DNA from: Mycolicibacterium hodleri
GTDB lineage: Bacteria; Actinomycetota; Actinomycetes; Mycobacteriales; Mycobacteriaceae
Assembly (NCBI RefSeq): GCF_006439015.1
Contig: NZ_RCZG01000026.1
Location: forward strand, 1 to 40,540
Length of the DNA: 40,540 nucleotides
Reading direction: 5' to 3'
Part shown: one piece after another, positions 1 through 6,942 of the stretch
Position numbering within the stretch: the first letter of the stretch is position 1
Layout: every line of letters starts with the position of its first letter
Made by a program: the position numbers and the translations under genes
The notes under the pieces: generated by a model
Database searches by the model: none
The model's input: the letters and a program-made list of their open reading frames with translations, nothing else
What the model was told of the DNA's origin: nothing

Positions 1-290
1 AATTCATGGAACTCTTCACCAATTGGTACAACCACGAACACCGCCACACCGGCATCGGACTCCATACCCCCGCCGACGTGCACTACGGGTTGGCCACCGA
101 CAAAGCCACCAACCGACGCACCGTGCTCACCGACGCCCGCGCCCGACACCCGCACCGCTTCTGCACCACCACGACGCCGAAGATCCTCGATCTACCCGAC
201 ACCGTCTGGATCAACCGACCAGCCCAAGACGCCACCCAGGAGACCGACACGACAGCCGCCTAACACCCTCTGGACTCATCCACCTTGAAA
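1..290 (+). mobile_element. Right end of an IS3-family insertion sequence
   Basis: This holds the transposase 3' end plus about 27 bp of downstream sequence (TGGACTCATCCACCTTG) that resembles the terminal repeat zone of IS3-type elements. The exact border is not certain because the left end is outside the window. It is placed at about 288-292, where the hydrolase frame becomes readable (an in-frame TGA sits at 286-288). No target-site duplication can be tested. Confidence 0.6.
3..263 (+). CDS. IS3-family transposase (OrfB), C-terminal fragment
   Basis: The reading frame is already open at the window edge and ends in TAA at 261-263, so only the last 87 or so residues of a DDE/rve integrase-core transposase are present. 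The run WYNHEHRHTGIGLHTPADV is the signature that follows the last catalytic Glu in IS3-family OrfB proteins. Catalytic residues lie outside the window. The product would cut and join the element's ends. A short AT-richer tail after the stop leads straight into the hydrolase fragment, so this is the right-hand end of the element. Confidence 0.85.
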   Translation, partial: FMELFTNWYNHEHRHTGIGLHTPADVHYGLATDKATNRRTVLTDARARHPHRFCTTTTPKILDLPDTVWINRPAQDATQETDTTAA

Positions 291-1050
291 AATTCCGGGC
301 GGGCGTCCTGTCGTGTTCGTTCACGGCACCCCCTATTCGTCGTTCCTGTGGCGAGACATCGCCCCGGCATTGTCTGAGGGTCGCGAGGTGTACGTGTTCG
401 ATCTGCTCGGCTATGGACAGTCCGAGAAGAGCGAGGGTCAGGATTTGTCCATTACCGCGCAGGCCGGTCGTCTCGTCACGTTGCTTGAGAGCTGGAACCT
501 TGATCGACCGAGCGTGGTCGCTAATGACGTCGGCGGCGCCGTGGTCTTGCACGCTATGCTCATAAACGGTGTCCCCTTTCGAGACCTCACGATTTTTGAT
601 GCGGTGACCGGCGGGGAGTGGGAACGGGGGCTCTTTCGCCTGATCCGGGAGTCGCCCGAGGTCTTCGCCGAGCTACCCGACTACGCACATCGAGCACTCG
701 TCGTGAGCCATCTGCAGCAAGCGACCTATCGCGGCTTTCGTCCGGCGGTGCTTGAGCGATACCTGCAACCGTGGCTCGGCGTAGAAGGCCAAGCAGCGTT
801 CTATCGGCAGTACCGGCAACTGACGGTTACCGATACGCGCATCTACGAAGACAAGCTGAGCGAGATAGACATCCCAGTCATGTTGCTGTGGGGTAGAAAC
901 GACCGCATTCTTCCGCCGCCCTACGGTGAGTGGATTCGAGATCGTATCCCCCATGCCACGTTTCACTGGATTGACGACGCGGGTCATCTACTCCAAGAAG
1001 ATGCACCAGCTCAGCTAATTGCCCACCTCATTAACGGGCCTCGGCGATGA
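289..1050 (+). pseudogene. Haloalkane-dehalogenase-like alpha/beta hydrolase, 5' end lost to the IS
   Basis: The frame becomes open at 289 and gives a protein that begins in the middle of a fold: PVVFVHGTPYSS is the first core strand and oxyanion HG motif, which is normally preceded by about 30-50 residues. Counting from the GTG at 313, the nucleophile motif is ANDVGG with Asp72, as in haloalkane dehalogenases (Asp rather than Ser), the acid lies in LWGRNDRI, and the base is the His of DDAGHLLQED. The catalytic set is therefore complete but the N-terminus is missing. An in-frame TGA at 286-288 and the adjoining transposase end show that the IS3 element cut the gene. A GTG at 313 could still start a shortened product, without a convincing ribosome site. 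A second, intact dehalogenase lies at 10855-11760. Confidence 0.75.
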
Positions 1051-1055
1051 CGCTG

Positions 1056-1088
1056 TCTCACATCTAGAAATTCGGGAGCGATCATATC
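1056..1088. repeat. 33-nt direct repeat, copy A
   Basis: This lies just after the hydrolase stop. It matches copy B at 1655-1687 at 29 of 33 positions, in the same orientation. The shared core is ATCTAGAAATTCG, followed by GAG and GATCA. The two copies bracket the VOC gene. Confidence 0.8.
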
Positions 1089-1132
1089 CAGTCTCATTTT
1101 TGCGCTGAAGGATCGTCGCGATGAGTCAGCCG

Positions 1133-1570
1133 TTAGTTCTTCTTCAACTCCTCGGCGAGCATGACGATGATGCCGCTAGGACCGCGGACGTAGGTGAGCT
1201 TGTACACGTCCTCGTAGGTAGCCACGCCGCGAAGCGGACGGCAGCCGTGCTTGGCGGCTATCTCCAGGGCTAAGTCGATGTCGTCAACTGAGAAGGCAAC
1301 GCGGTGCATGCCAATCTCGTTGGGACTAACGGGCTTCGACTCGATCGCTTGGGGATGGATGTACTCGAAGAGCTCGAGGCGACCGAGACCGTCTGGTGTC
1401 TGGAGCATCGCGATGTTGGCGTCGTTGCCATCCAGACCGACGGCAGTGTCGGCCCATTCGCCCGAGACCGTGTCACGGCCGATGACCGTGAGACCGAGGT
1501 CGGTGAAGAACGCGATTGCTGCTTCGAGGTCGCGAACGGCGATGCCAACGTTCTCGAGTTTTATGGCCAT
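1133..1570 (-). CDS. VOC/glyoxalase family protein
   Basis: This 145-residue protein has the single betaalpha-betabetabeta repeat pair of the vicinal oxygen chelate superfamily. It opens with MAIKLENVGIAVRDL, has a central LGRLELFEYIHP and GMHRVAFSVDDID, and ends RGPSGIIVMLAEEL. Candidate metal ligands are the His of GMHRVAF and the Glu of LELFEY and of the C-terminal strand. Such proteins are usually dimeric metal-dependent lyases, isomerases or dioxygenases, or resistance proteins; the substrate cannot be read here. The start at 1570 is chosen because family members begin at this point; an ATG three codons upstream (1579) is possible. No strong ribosome site precedes either. Direct repeats lie on both sides of the gene. 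Confidence 0.85.
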   Translation of the reverse strand: MAIKLENVGIAVRDLEAAIAFFTDLGLTVIGRDTVSGEWADTAVGLDGNDANIAMLQTPDGLGRLELFEYIHPQAIESKPVSPNEIGMHRVAFSVDDIDLALEIAAKHGCRPLRGVATYEDVYKLTYVRGPSGIIVMLAEELKKN

Positions 1571-1654
1571 GCGTTGCATGCTATCGAGCTGGGCCGATTG
1601 GCTCTGGTGGACCCAGCGGTGTTCCGTCGCTCGAACTCGACACCGAACAGCGAG

Positions 1655-1687
1655 TCTCAGATCTAGAAATTCGAGAGTGATCAGATC
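1655..1687. repeat. 33-nt direct repeat, copy B
   Basis: Partner of 1056-1088 (four mismatches). It lies about 80 bp upstream of the VOC start on the minus strand, so it could sit in that gene's promoter; copy A lies beyond the VOC gene's 3' end. Confidence 0.8.
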
Positions 1688-1914
1688 ATCCTGAACCGCT
1701 TTGGTCTGCGCGGCGAACCGCCCCCACCGGCCATCCCCTGCTAGGCATCTCGACGCCTTAAGATGGCCGCACAAATGTCAGTAGCACGACTGTGGCGATA
1801 TCCGGTCGCTCTACCGCGCATCTTCCCTTAGCCCGTTTGACGGGTTCACCTGTCAATGGGACGAGAACCCAATTTTGCAGGTTCCAGTCTTTAAATCCAT
1901 TGTTGGACTGAGTT

Positions 1915-1935
1915 TTTCATGGTTTAACCATGAAA
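1915..1935. promoter_or_regulatory. Perfect 21-nt palindrome, operator-like
   Basis: Two 10-nt arms (TTTCATGGTT and its exact complement) flank a single central T. It lies 104 nt upstream of the GTG at 2039, in a stretch from 1775 to 2038 that holds no gene but several structured signals. The symmetry fits a dimeric repressor site; no cognate regulator is identifiable. Confidence 0.55.
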
Positions 1936-1960
1936 TGGCGTGCTGATGTGCACGCATCGG

Positions 1961-1978
1961 AGCCGGGTCTTCCCGGCT
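1961..1978 (+). terminator. Hairpin 1 in leader
   Basis: The stem AGCCGGG/CCCGGCT has a 4-nt loop and is followed by TTATT. It is compact and GC-rich with a short T-rich tail, so a weak intrinsic terminator or attenuator on the plus strand. Confidence 0.55.
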
Positions 1979-1983
1979 TTATT

Positions 1984-2011
1984 GTGCCCGACCATCGGTC
2001 GGGCACTTTCT
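1984..2011 (+). terminator. Hairpin 2 in leader, terminator-like
   Basis: A perfect 10-bp stem (GTGCCCGACC and its complement) has a 3-nt loop and is followed by TTTCT. It begins six bases after hairpin 1 and ends 14 nt before the next stem, so three structures are stacked in 75 nt ahead of the ribosome site at 2029. Confidence 0.65.
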
Positions 2012-2019
2012 GTTGGTAC

Positions 2020-2034
2020 ACCTCCCAAGGAGGT
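2020..2034 (+). promoter_or_regulatory. Shine-Dalgarno-sequestering hairpin
   Basis: The ribosome site GGAGGT (2029-2034) is exactly complementary to ACCTCC (2020-2025), with only CAA between them. If folded, the transcript would hide the ribosome site of the GTG at 2039 (spacing 4 nt). The three-base loop makes this a tight switch; whether it acts in vivo is inference. Confidence 0.5.
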
Positions 2035-2038
2035 CAAT

Positions 2039-2235
2039 GTGGTCGTCTCGGACGCGTGGAATCTGGTCTGGATTCTGCTTGTACTGGTGATGGTCAACCG
2101 GGCGGTGTTCTGTCGTCGCGATGAGCCGATGGAACGCATCATCGCCTTCCTTAAGTGGCTGGCCGAGATATTTGGTGCCGCCGCTGCCGCGCTTCGAGAG
2201 CTTGCTGATGCCGCCGTAGGACCGCCTGCGCAGTG
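2039..2235 (+). pseudogene. Small membrane-protein ORF, 3' end apparently lost
   Basis: A GTG follows the strong ribosome site GGAGGT. The first 65 codons read as a small membrane protein: a hydrophobic segment (AWNLVWILLVLVMV), a charged turn (CRRDEP), then an amphipathic helix rich in Ala. The frame stays open to 2959, but beyond about 2235 it is Arg/Pro-rich and runs antisense through the next hydrolase, so that part is not believed. This looks like a 5' gene remnant joined to unrelated DNA. An ATG at 2037 in another frame gives only 17 residues. No family recognised. Confidence 0.4.
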
Positions 2236-2286
2236 GACGACGCACCGTCAGCGGCGTTCCCTCAACGCGCAGCCACGCTGGTTTTC

Positions 2287-2323
2287 GCCTCGAGTCGTCG
2301 AATCAAGATTCGACGCGCGAGGC
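2287..2323. terminator. Bipartite hairpin followed by TTTCT
   Basis: An outer stem GCCTCG/CGAGGC and an inner stem GTCGAAT/ATTCGAC have a 4-nt loop (CAAG). A short T-run follows on the plus strand. It sits in a gene-free stretch (2236-2476) and probably ends transcription of the small ORF at 2039 or of the vanished gene. Confidence 0.5.
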
Positions 2324-2476
2324 TTTCTCATGCCCACTCTCGGGTCGGCCTCCTTCATTGCGCTCGGCTGCGGCCCTGCTGGTGCTGTTCAAAGGTCTGG
2401 GCGGCCCCATCAGTGGCGTCGTATCGGTGTAATCGCTCGTGACGACCGCTTAGTTAGGGGTGGTCCGGCGGAAAAA

Positions 2477-3325
2477 TTAGAGGGCGAGCATCGCTGCGGC
2501 GACCTCGTCGGCCGCGGCGTCCCGCAGGGCGGTGCCCATTTCGTCGAGGACGAGCAGCCGCGCGGCGGGGATGGCGGCGGCGAGCGCCTCGCCGTTGCCC
2601 ACCGGGAAGAATGGGTCCGCGCGGCCGTGCACGACGAGCGTCGGCAGGATGAGCTCACCAAGGCGTTCACGCCACCGCGGCCTGCAGTCGAGCCGGGCGA
2701 ACACCATTGCGAGTTGATTCGCCTGCTGCACCGAGGGTTCGCTCGACGGTGTGCGGTCCCAGATCCGTGCCGCGGTCGCGCGCGCCTGCTCCGGAACATT
2801 GCCCAGCAGGTCGGCGCCGTCGGCGGCGAACGCGGCGACCGCAGCTCGGTCAGTCCAGTCGGGCATCGGGCGCGAGAACACCGCGTCCATGGTCGCCGCG
2901 TCGTGGTCTGGCAGATCATCGTCGACTGGGCCGGGCGCGACCGGTCGGGTGCTTACTAGCGTCAGCGCTGAGAACGCGTTCGGATGGTCGAGCGCGGCGA
3001 CCTGAGCGACCATTCCGCCGACCCCGACGCCGCCGAGGTGAGCAGTCGCGGCACCGAGCGTGCCGACGAGCGCCGCAGCGTCGGCGGCGAGATCACGCAG
3101 ACGGTAAGCCGGCGCCTCCGGATCGAGGGTTGTAGACGCTCCGCAGTCGCGCAAGTCGTAGCGGACCACTCGTTGGGCGCCGGCCGCGAGCCGCTCACAC
3201 ACCGAGTCTGGCCACGACAACATCGTGGTCCCACCGGCCAGCAGCACCAGCGGATCGTCGTCGCGGCCGAAGGTCTCGACGCCCAGTTCGACGCCGTTCG
3301 CCCGCACGGAGGTCATCGCGCTCAT
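2477..3325 (-). CDS. Alpha/beta hydrolase-fold protein lacking Ser and His of the triad
   Basis: This 282-residue protein has the layout of the RdmC/aclacinomycin-methylesterase-like hydrolases: first strands with LVLLAGGTTMLSWPD (oxyanion region), RYDLRDCGAST, the nucleophile elbow, and an acid strand with HGRADPFFP. At the elbow, however, the expected G-x-S-x-G-G reads GVGVGG, with Gly101 in place of the Ser. The terminal G-H-D-L-type motif reads MGTALRDA, with no His. Only the Asp remains. Family knowledge says this cannot work as a serine hydrolase, so it may be a ligand-binding or regulatory pseudoenzyme, or a gene drifting after loss of function; the frame is otherwise intact. It starts at an ATG preceded by GGAACGAACA. 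Confidence 0.75.
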   Translation of the reverse strand: MSAMTSVRANGVELGVETFGRDDDPLVLLAGGTTMLSWPDSVCERLAAGAQRVVRYDLRDCGASTTLDPEAPAYRLRDLAADAAALVGTLGAATAHLGGVGVGGMVAQVAALDHPNAFSALTLVSTRPVAPGPVDDDLPDHDAATMDAVFSRPMPDWTDRAAVAAFAADGADLLGNVPEQARATAARIWDRTPSSEPSVQQANQLAMVFARLDCRPRWRERLGELILPTLVVHGRADPFFPVGNGEALAAAIPAARLLVLDEMGTALRDAAADEVAAAMLAL

Positions 3326-3410
3326 TGTTCGTTCCGTCCCATCGGCTCACTCGATCTGCAGCAAGTGCGATGCCATGCATGACCACGGTGATGCGGCCGC
3401 GCTGTCGGTG

Positions 3411-3947
3411 TCAGCTGTGACTAAGCGGCTGATACGACAGCTTGACCACCCCTGAGGTGTACGGCGTTGCTGAGAGCAGGCGCATCCGGATGGGAAGCTG
3501 GCCGGCGTGAAACGGCCTGACCCCGTCGCCCCAGACAACGGGATACAGCCAGAACCTCACCTCGTCGATCAGGCCATGGCGGGCGAGGTGGTTGGCCAAC
3601 TTGCCGCAGCCATAGCAGATCAGATCGCCCGAGTATCGCGCCTTGAGGGCTGCGACTTCCGTAGCGAAATCAGCACCGAGTAGTTGTGAATTCCAAGCCA
3701 GCGGCTCCGTGAGGGTCGACGAGACGACGTACTTGGGAATCGGATTGACCAGCTCGGCATAGGCACCGTGCTGGCTCGGCCAGTACTCGGCGAAGTGTTC
3801 GTAGGTGACGCGGCCCAGGACGAGCGCATCAGCAGCGCGCAGCTGCGCGACACCGTCGGGGTCCTCAAATTCAGGGTCGAACCAGTCCTCGATGTGATCC
3901 ATCACCGAATCCATCGTCATTTGCGCCGACACGATCAGCCTGCCCAT
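3411..3947 (-). CDS. Dihydrofolate reductase family protein (RibD C-terminal fold)
   Basis: This 178-residue single-domain protein opens GRLIVSAQMTMDS, carries the substrate-site segment LVLGRVTYEHFAEYWP, then PKYVVSSTLTEPL and the NADPH-site strand DLICYGCGKLANHL, and ends FWLYPVVWGDGVRPF. This is the RibD-C/YwjB-type reductase fold used in many unrelated reductions in actinobacteria; the true substrate is unknown. Its length is normal for the family. A related but broken gene follows immediately upstream (3969-4340), suggesting a former tandem pair. Cys in YGCGKL replaces the more common Gly/Ser. Confidence 0.85.
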   Translation of the reverse strand: MGRLIVSAQMTMDSVMDHIEDWFDPEFEDPDGVAQLRAADALVLGRVTYEHFAEYWPSQHGAYAELVNPIPKYVVSSTLTEPLAWNSQLLGADFATEVAALKARYSGDLICYGCGKLANHLARHGLIDEVRFWLYPVVWGDGVRPFHAGQLPIRMRLLSATPYTSGVVKLSYQPLSHS

Positions 3948-3968
3948 GTCGATCTTCTTCCGTCAGTG

Positions 3969-4340
3969 TCATTGGTGCAGAGTGGGTGCGTAGATAAGCT
4001 CCTGAGTGCGGCCGTCCAGGGTCCGGTACTCAAGGAGTCCGAGGTCGAAGTCCTGCGCACCTTCGAACATCGGGTGCACCCCGGCCGGTGATGACGGGAA
4101 ACAACGTGACCTGGACCCGATCCACCAGGCCCGCCGCCATCAGTGCCCGGTTCATCGACAAACTGCCGTGAACGCAAGGGCACCTCGGACTCCTCCTTCA
4201 ACCGGGCAACGACGTCGACGGCGTCACCGCCCACCACGGTAGCGTTGGGCCAGTCCAGCGGTTCAGTCAACGTCGTGGACACCACCGTCGCCGGCATGTT
4301 CCACATCGGCGTCACCCACGGGTCGCGCACCTCGTCGCAC
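3969..4340 (-). pseudogene. Dihydrofolate reductase family (RibD-C) pseudogene
   Basis: Three minus-strand frames must be joined to read the family sequence. The first is MWNMPATVVSTTLTEPLDW to ARLKEESEVPL. The second is LSMNRALMAAGLVDRVQVT to LFPVITGRG. The third is MFEGAQDFDLGLLEYRTL to the TGA at 3969-3971. The frameshifts fall near 4163 and 4078. The N-terminal third is missing: at about 4340 the sequence switches to the Asp23 remnant on the other strand. The substrate-site half is therefore gone and the gene is dead. It shares STLTEPL with its intact neighbour at 3411-3947. Confidence 0.8.
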
Positions 4341-4344
4341 CTCG

Positions 4345-4574
4345 GACTCTGCGTCCGCAGTCTGATCGACGTCGCCGTGGAGGGCACTGAACTCAAACGC
4401 ATCCGCATCGAACTGACCGCCCGCTACGGCAGCGAGCTCCAGGCCGTCGCCGAACACGTCAGGACCACCGCAGCAGCGATCGTCGAGGATCTCCTCGGTG
4501 ACATCGCGGCCATCGGTGACATGATCGACGTGGTCGTCACCGAGATCGTCGACGGGGATCCGCTCACCGAATAA
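4345..4574 (+). pseudogene. Asp23/Gls24 family remnant, N-terminus missing
   Basis: About 70 residues before TAA (4572-4574) read as the second half of an Asp23/Gls24 envelope-stress protein: LIDVAVEGTELKRIRIELT, YGSELQAVAEHVRT and IDVVVTEIVDGDP follow the family pattern of one short helix, two strands and a closing V-V-V-x-D/E-I-V motif. No start codon or ribosome site is present at the left edge, where the sequence abuts the reductase pseudogene on the opposite strand. Two genes have evidently been truncated by one rearrangement near 4340. Confidence 0.5.
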
Positions 4575-4854
4575 CCACCCTGATTGGCAACCCCGGACTG
4601 GGTGCATAGCGGAAAATTTTGTTGCCCAACACTATTCGATAAACGTTTTCAGTGCCACGCTTCAGGCCAACCCCGAATCCGGCCACATGCCGGTACCCAT
4701 TGCACTTAGCGCCGCTTCGGGGCCACCAACGAGTCGATGAGTGTTCCGGCGGTCACTGGGGCGGCGATCAATTGCTGCCGCTCGGGGGGAGCACTGCACT
4801 GTGGTTGATGCCGCGGCCGTAATGCGTGACGGTTCGCGCAGGGCTGTCGGTGCG

Positions 4855-5520
4855 TTAGATCAGGTGGGCCGCGAAGGTGGCCGCTTGGTCGGCCATGCCG
4901 GACTGGACGTAGAGGCTGTGAGCGGCCACGTCGTCGCCGGGTGAGCACACCGGGTCCGCGCCGTTGCACAGGTCGATGGTCTTGGAGCCGTAGAGCGGGC
5001 TCAGCGTCGTCAGCGGGCCCTTGATGCGATTGGACGGATTGCCGATCACGGCGACGGCGGCGACGTGATCGGCGACCTCGGCCGGCATCGGGTCGGTGAA
5101 GCCCAGGATCGGGTTGGCGGCCACGGCGAGGATGTCGATCACCGCGGCGCCTTGGGAGAACCCGCCGAGAACGATCTTGGTGTCAGGGCAGGTGGTGGCG
5201 ACGTTTTGGATGAAGCTGCTGGCGTCGTTGGCTCCGTCGGTGGCGGCGAGGAAGTCGTGGGAGGCGGGGTAGTTCACCGGGTAGACCGCGAACGACTGGC
5301 CCTTCGTGGTTTGGGCGCGGAGTGAGTCGACGAAGGCTTGCCCGACGGTCCCCACCCCGGGGTCCTCGCCGGTGCCGCGGGCGAACACGATTTGGACGTT
5401 GGGACAGGCATCCGCCGACGCCGAGGCAATCGGCGCGACCTCGGGGGGAAGTACAGCGGGTGCCACCACCGCGGCAGCGGCGAGAAGCGTTGTGGCACCA
5501 ACCAGTAGGAGTGCGCGCAT
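4855..5520 (-). CDS. Secreted cutinase family hydrolase
   Basis: This 221-residue precursor has a signal peptide (RALLLVGATTLLAAAAVVAP, likely cleaved near ASADA at 35-38). Mature cutinase features follow: paired cysteines (DACP, TTCP, DLCNGADPVC), the FARGTGEDPGVG oxyanion loop, the elbow GGFSQGA with Ser122, and the acid/base pair in SPGDDVAAHSLYV. These enzymes are extracellular serine esterases acting on lipid esters or polyesters. The ATG at 5520 starts 2 nt after the stop of the membrane protein upstream, so the two are co-transcribed. A longer in-frame start at 5580 would lie inside that gene and would not give a clean signal peptide. Confidence 0.92.
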   Translation of the reverse strand: MRALLLVGATTLLAAAAVVAPAVLPPEVAPIASASADACPNVQIVFARGTGEDPGVGTVGQAFVDSLRAQTTKGQSFAVYPVNYPASHDFLAATDGANDASSFIQNVATTCPDTKIVLGGFSQGAAVIDILAVAANPILGFTDPMPAEVADHVAAVAVIGNPSNRIKGPLTTLSPLYGSKTIDLCNGADPVCSPGDDVAAHSLYVQSGMADQAATFAAHLI

Positions 5521-5522
5521 TG

Positions 5523-5894
5523 TCAGGTTCTTTCTTCGGAGTTCGCGTGAAGTACCGGTGGAGGTGAAGCAATGCCGCACGTGCTGCCGGGGGCATCATC
5601 GATGGGGAACGCTGCCCGCGCCCGAAGCGAGTGGCGGGGCACATGCCGGCTGAGCAGCATGCTCAGCGCGAGTAGCGTCACCGCACCGACCAAAACCGTG
5701 AGGACGATGAGGACGGTCAACACGATCACCGTGCCGATCGAGCCAACCACGTGAAAGCCGAATACGACGGCGGTGCCGTCGGTCGACGCGGGTCCCGCAG
5801 CGATGCTGGGCAGGCCCGTGACGGCGACGATGACCCCGGCAGCGAGCAGAACGATGACGGCGACTACCTCGGCGCCTCGGCTCGGGGGGTGCAC
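5523..5894 (-). CDS. Small membrane protein upstream of cutinase
   Basis: About 123 residues with hydrophobic segments at roughly 10-33 (VVAVIVLLAAGVIVAV) and 47-80 (long, Val/Leu-rich, enough for one or two helices), then a basic, Pro-rich tail. The stop TGA overlaps the cutinase leader region, leaving 2 nt before the cutinase ATG, so translation is probably coupled. I recognise no family. The C-terminal 35 residues look unstructured. The start is the only good ATG; its ribosome site is weak. Confidence 0.55.
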   Translation of the reverse strand: MHPPSRGAEVVAVIVLLAAGVIVAVTGLPSIAAGPASTDGTAVVFGFHVVGSIGTVIVLTVLIVLTVLVGAVTLLALSMLLSRHVPRHSLRARAAFPIDDAPGSTCGIASPPPVLHANSEERT

Positions 5895-6426
5895 CCGCGC
5901 CGAGGCCGACTGTCGCGGCCGACGCGTAGCGAGGAAAAGGCTGAAGTCATGGTGATCCGAGCGGAACGACGATCACCGAAACGTTCGGGTTCGGAGTGGA
6001 TACTCCTGAAGCTCCGCAGCAGGCGGCTGAGCTTGTCCTGAACTGGCTGAGATGCTCAGCACCTGCGACGCTACACCCAGCGTGGCCAGCGTGCACCAAT
6101 ACTGCCGTGTACCACGGTGCGGTCGAAATCCGACTCGTTGCGAACAGGAGGGCGGGCCGCAAAACGACCTGTCGGTCGAGCAGAATTCACCCATTGCGAA
6201 AACTTGCCGATGACACGACCGCTGAGTTCTCGGACGTCAAACTCCTCGTCGTCGCTCGTCACGGCGTGTCGTAGTGCGTGCTCGACCTGGCCGATCGGGT
6301 CGTCCGCCGGCGTCGGCGCTGCTCGCTGGACTGGGGCGGAGTCGGTGAGCAGCCGGATCAGTTGGCGCTCGTCCAGGGCGCTCCACGCACTGCCAGAAAC
6401 CGGCCCACACACCGCGTCGTCGTCGA
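5895..6426. other. No assignable gene
   Basis: No frame shows family sequence with a start signal. A minus-strand frame at about 6190-6400 (DEEFDVRELSGRVI and RQLIRLLTDSAPVQ) has protein-like helical composition and might be an old regulator C-terminus, but I cannot place it. The region is probably decayed coding sequence. Confidence 0.4.
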
Positions 6427-6708
6427 GTGCCCATCGCCCAGTTGCTGGCAGCAGCGACCGGACAGCCACACGGGACGGACGTGTTGCGGGACGAGTTCTT
6501 TCGCCCCGCGGCGCCACGCGGCCCTCGCACTGGTGGAACAAGGCATGGCCAACGGGCAGCTTCCTACTCACCTCGATCCGGACCTCACCATCGACGTCCT
6601 GTTTGGCGCCATGGTCTTCGGCTCTTCAACGGCGAAGCGCCGCTTCAAGGCCAAGCGGCGGAGACTGTCGCGACAACAGTCATTCGGGCGGTCGCCGCAC
6701 CACTGTGA
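6427..6708 (+). pseudogene. TetR-family regulator remnant (C-terminal ligand domain)
   Basis: Reading three segments in two frames gives a typical TetR C-terminal domain: VLRDEFFRP, then HAALALVEQGMANGQLPTHL with DPDLTIDVLFGAM, then NGEAPLQGQAAETVATTV ending VIRAVAAPL and TGA. Frameshifts fall near 6515 and 6620. The DNA-binding half is absent. It therefore cannot regulate anything. Its original target may have been the genes on either side. Confidence 0.7.
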
Positions 6709-6942
6709 GTCGATGGCCAGATCGCTGTCACGGTGCAGTCTGCAGAGCCCACCGCCGAGGACCAGCTCACCTGGGTCCATTCGATGTCAAGACCAAGACT
6801 TCTCCGGCCGCTAGGAGCACCCAAGCCGGGCGACAACCACACCGCCCTCTGTCTCGTCAATTAGAACAAGACACCCCTCGGGTCTGCACTCCTCCACTGC
6901 GTGACCCCAGGTCGTGGTGTCGCGTGTCTCACATCTTCGATG

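Noticed and set aside
2037..2090. 17-residue Trp-rich peptide frame (ATG 2037)
   Set aside because: Attenuator-like but no biosynthetic gene follows and the GTG two bases later fits a protein with a membrane helix.
2235..2959. Continuation of the small membrane ORF to 2959
   Set aside because: Antisense to the hydrolase, Arg/Pro-rich, no family content; treated as chance read-through.
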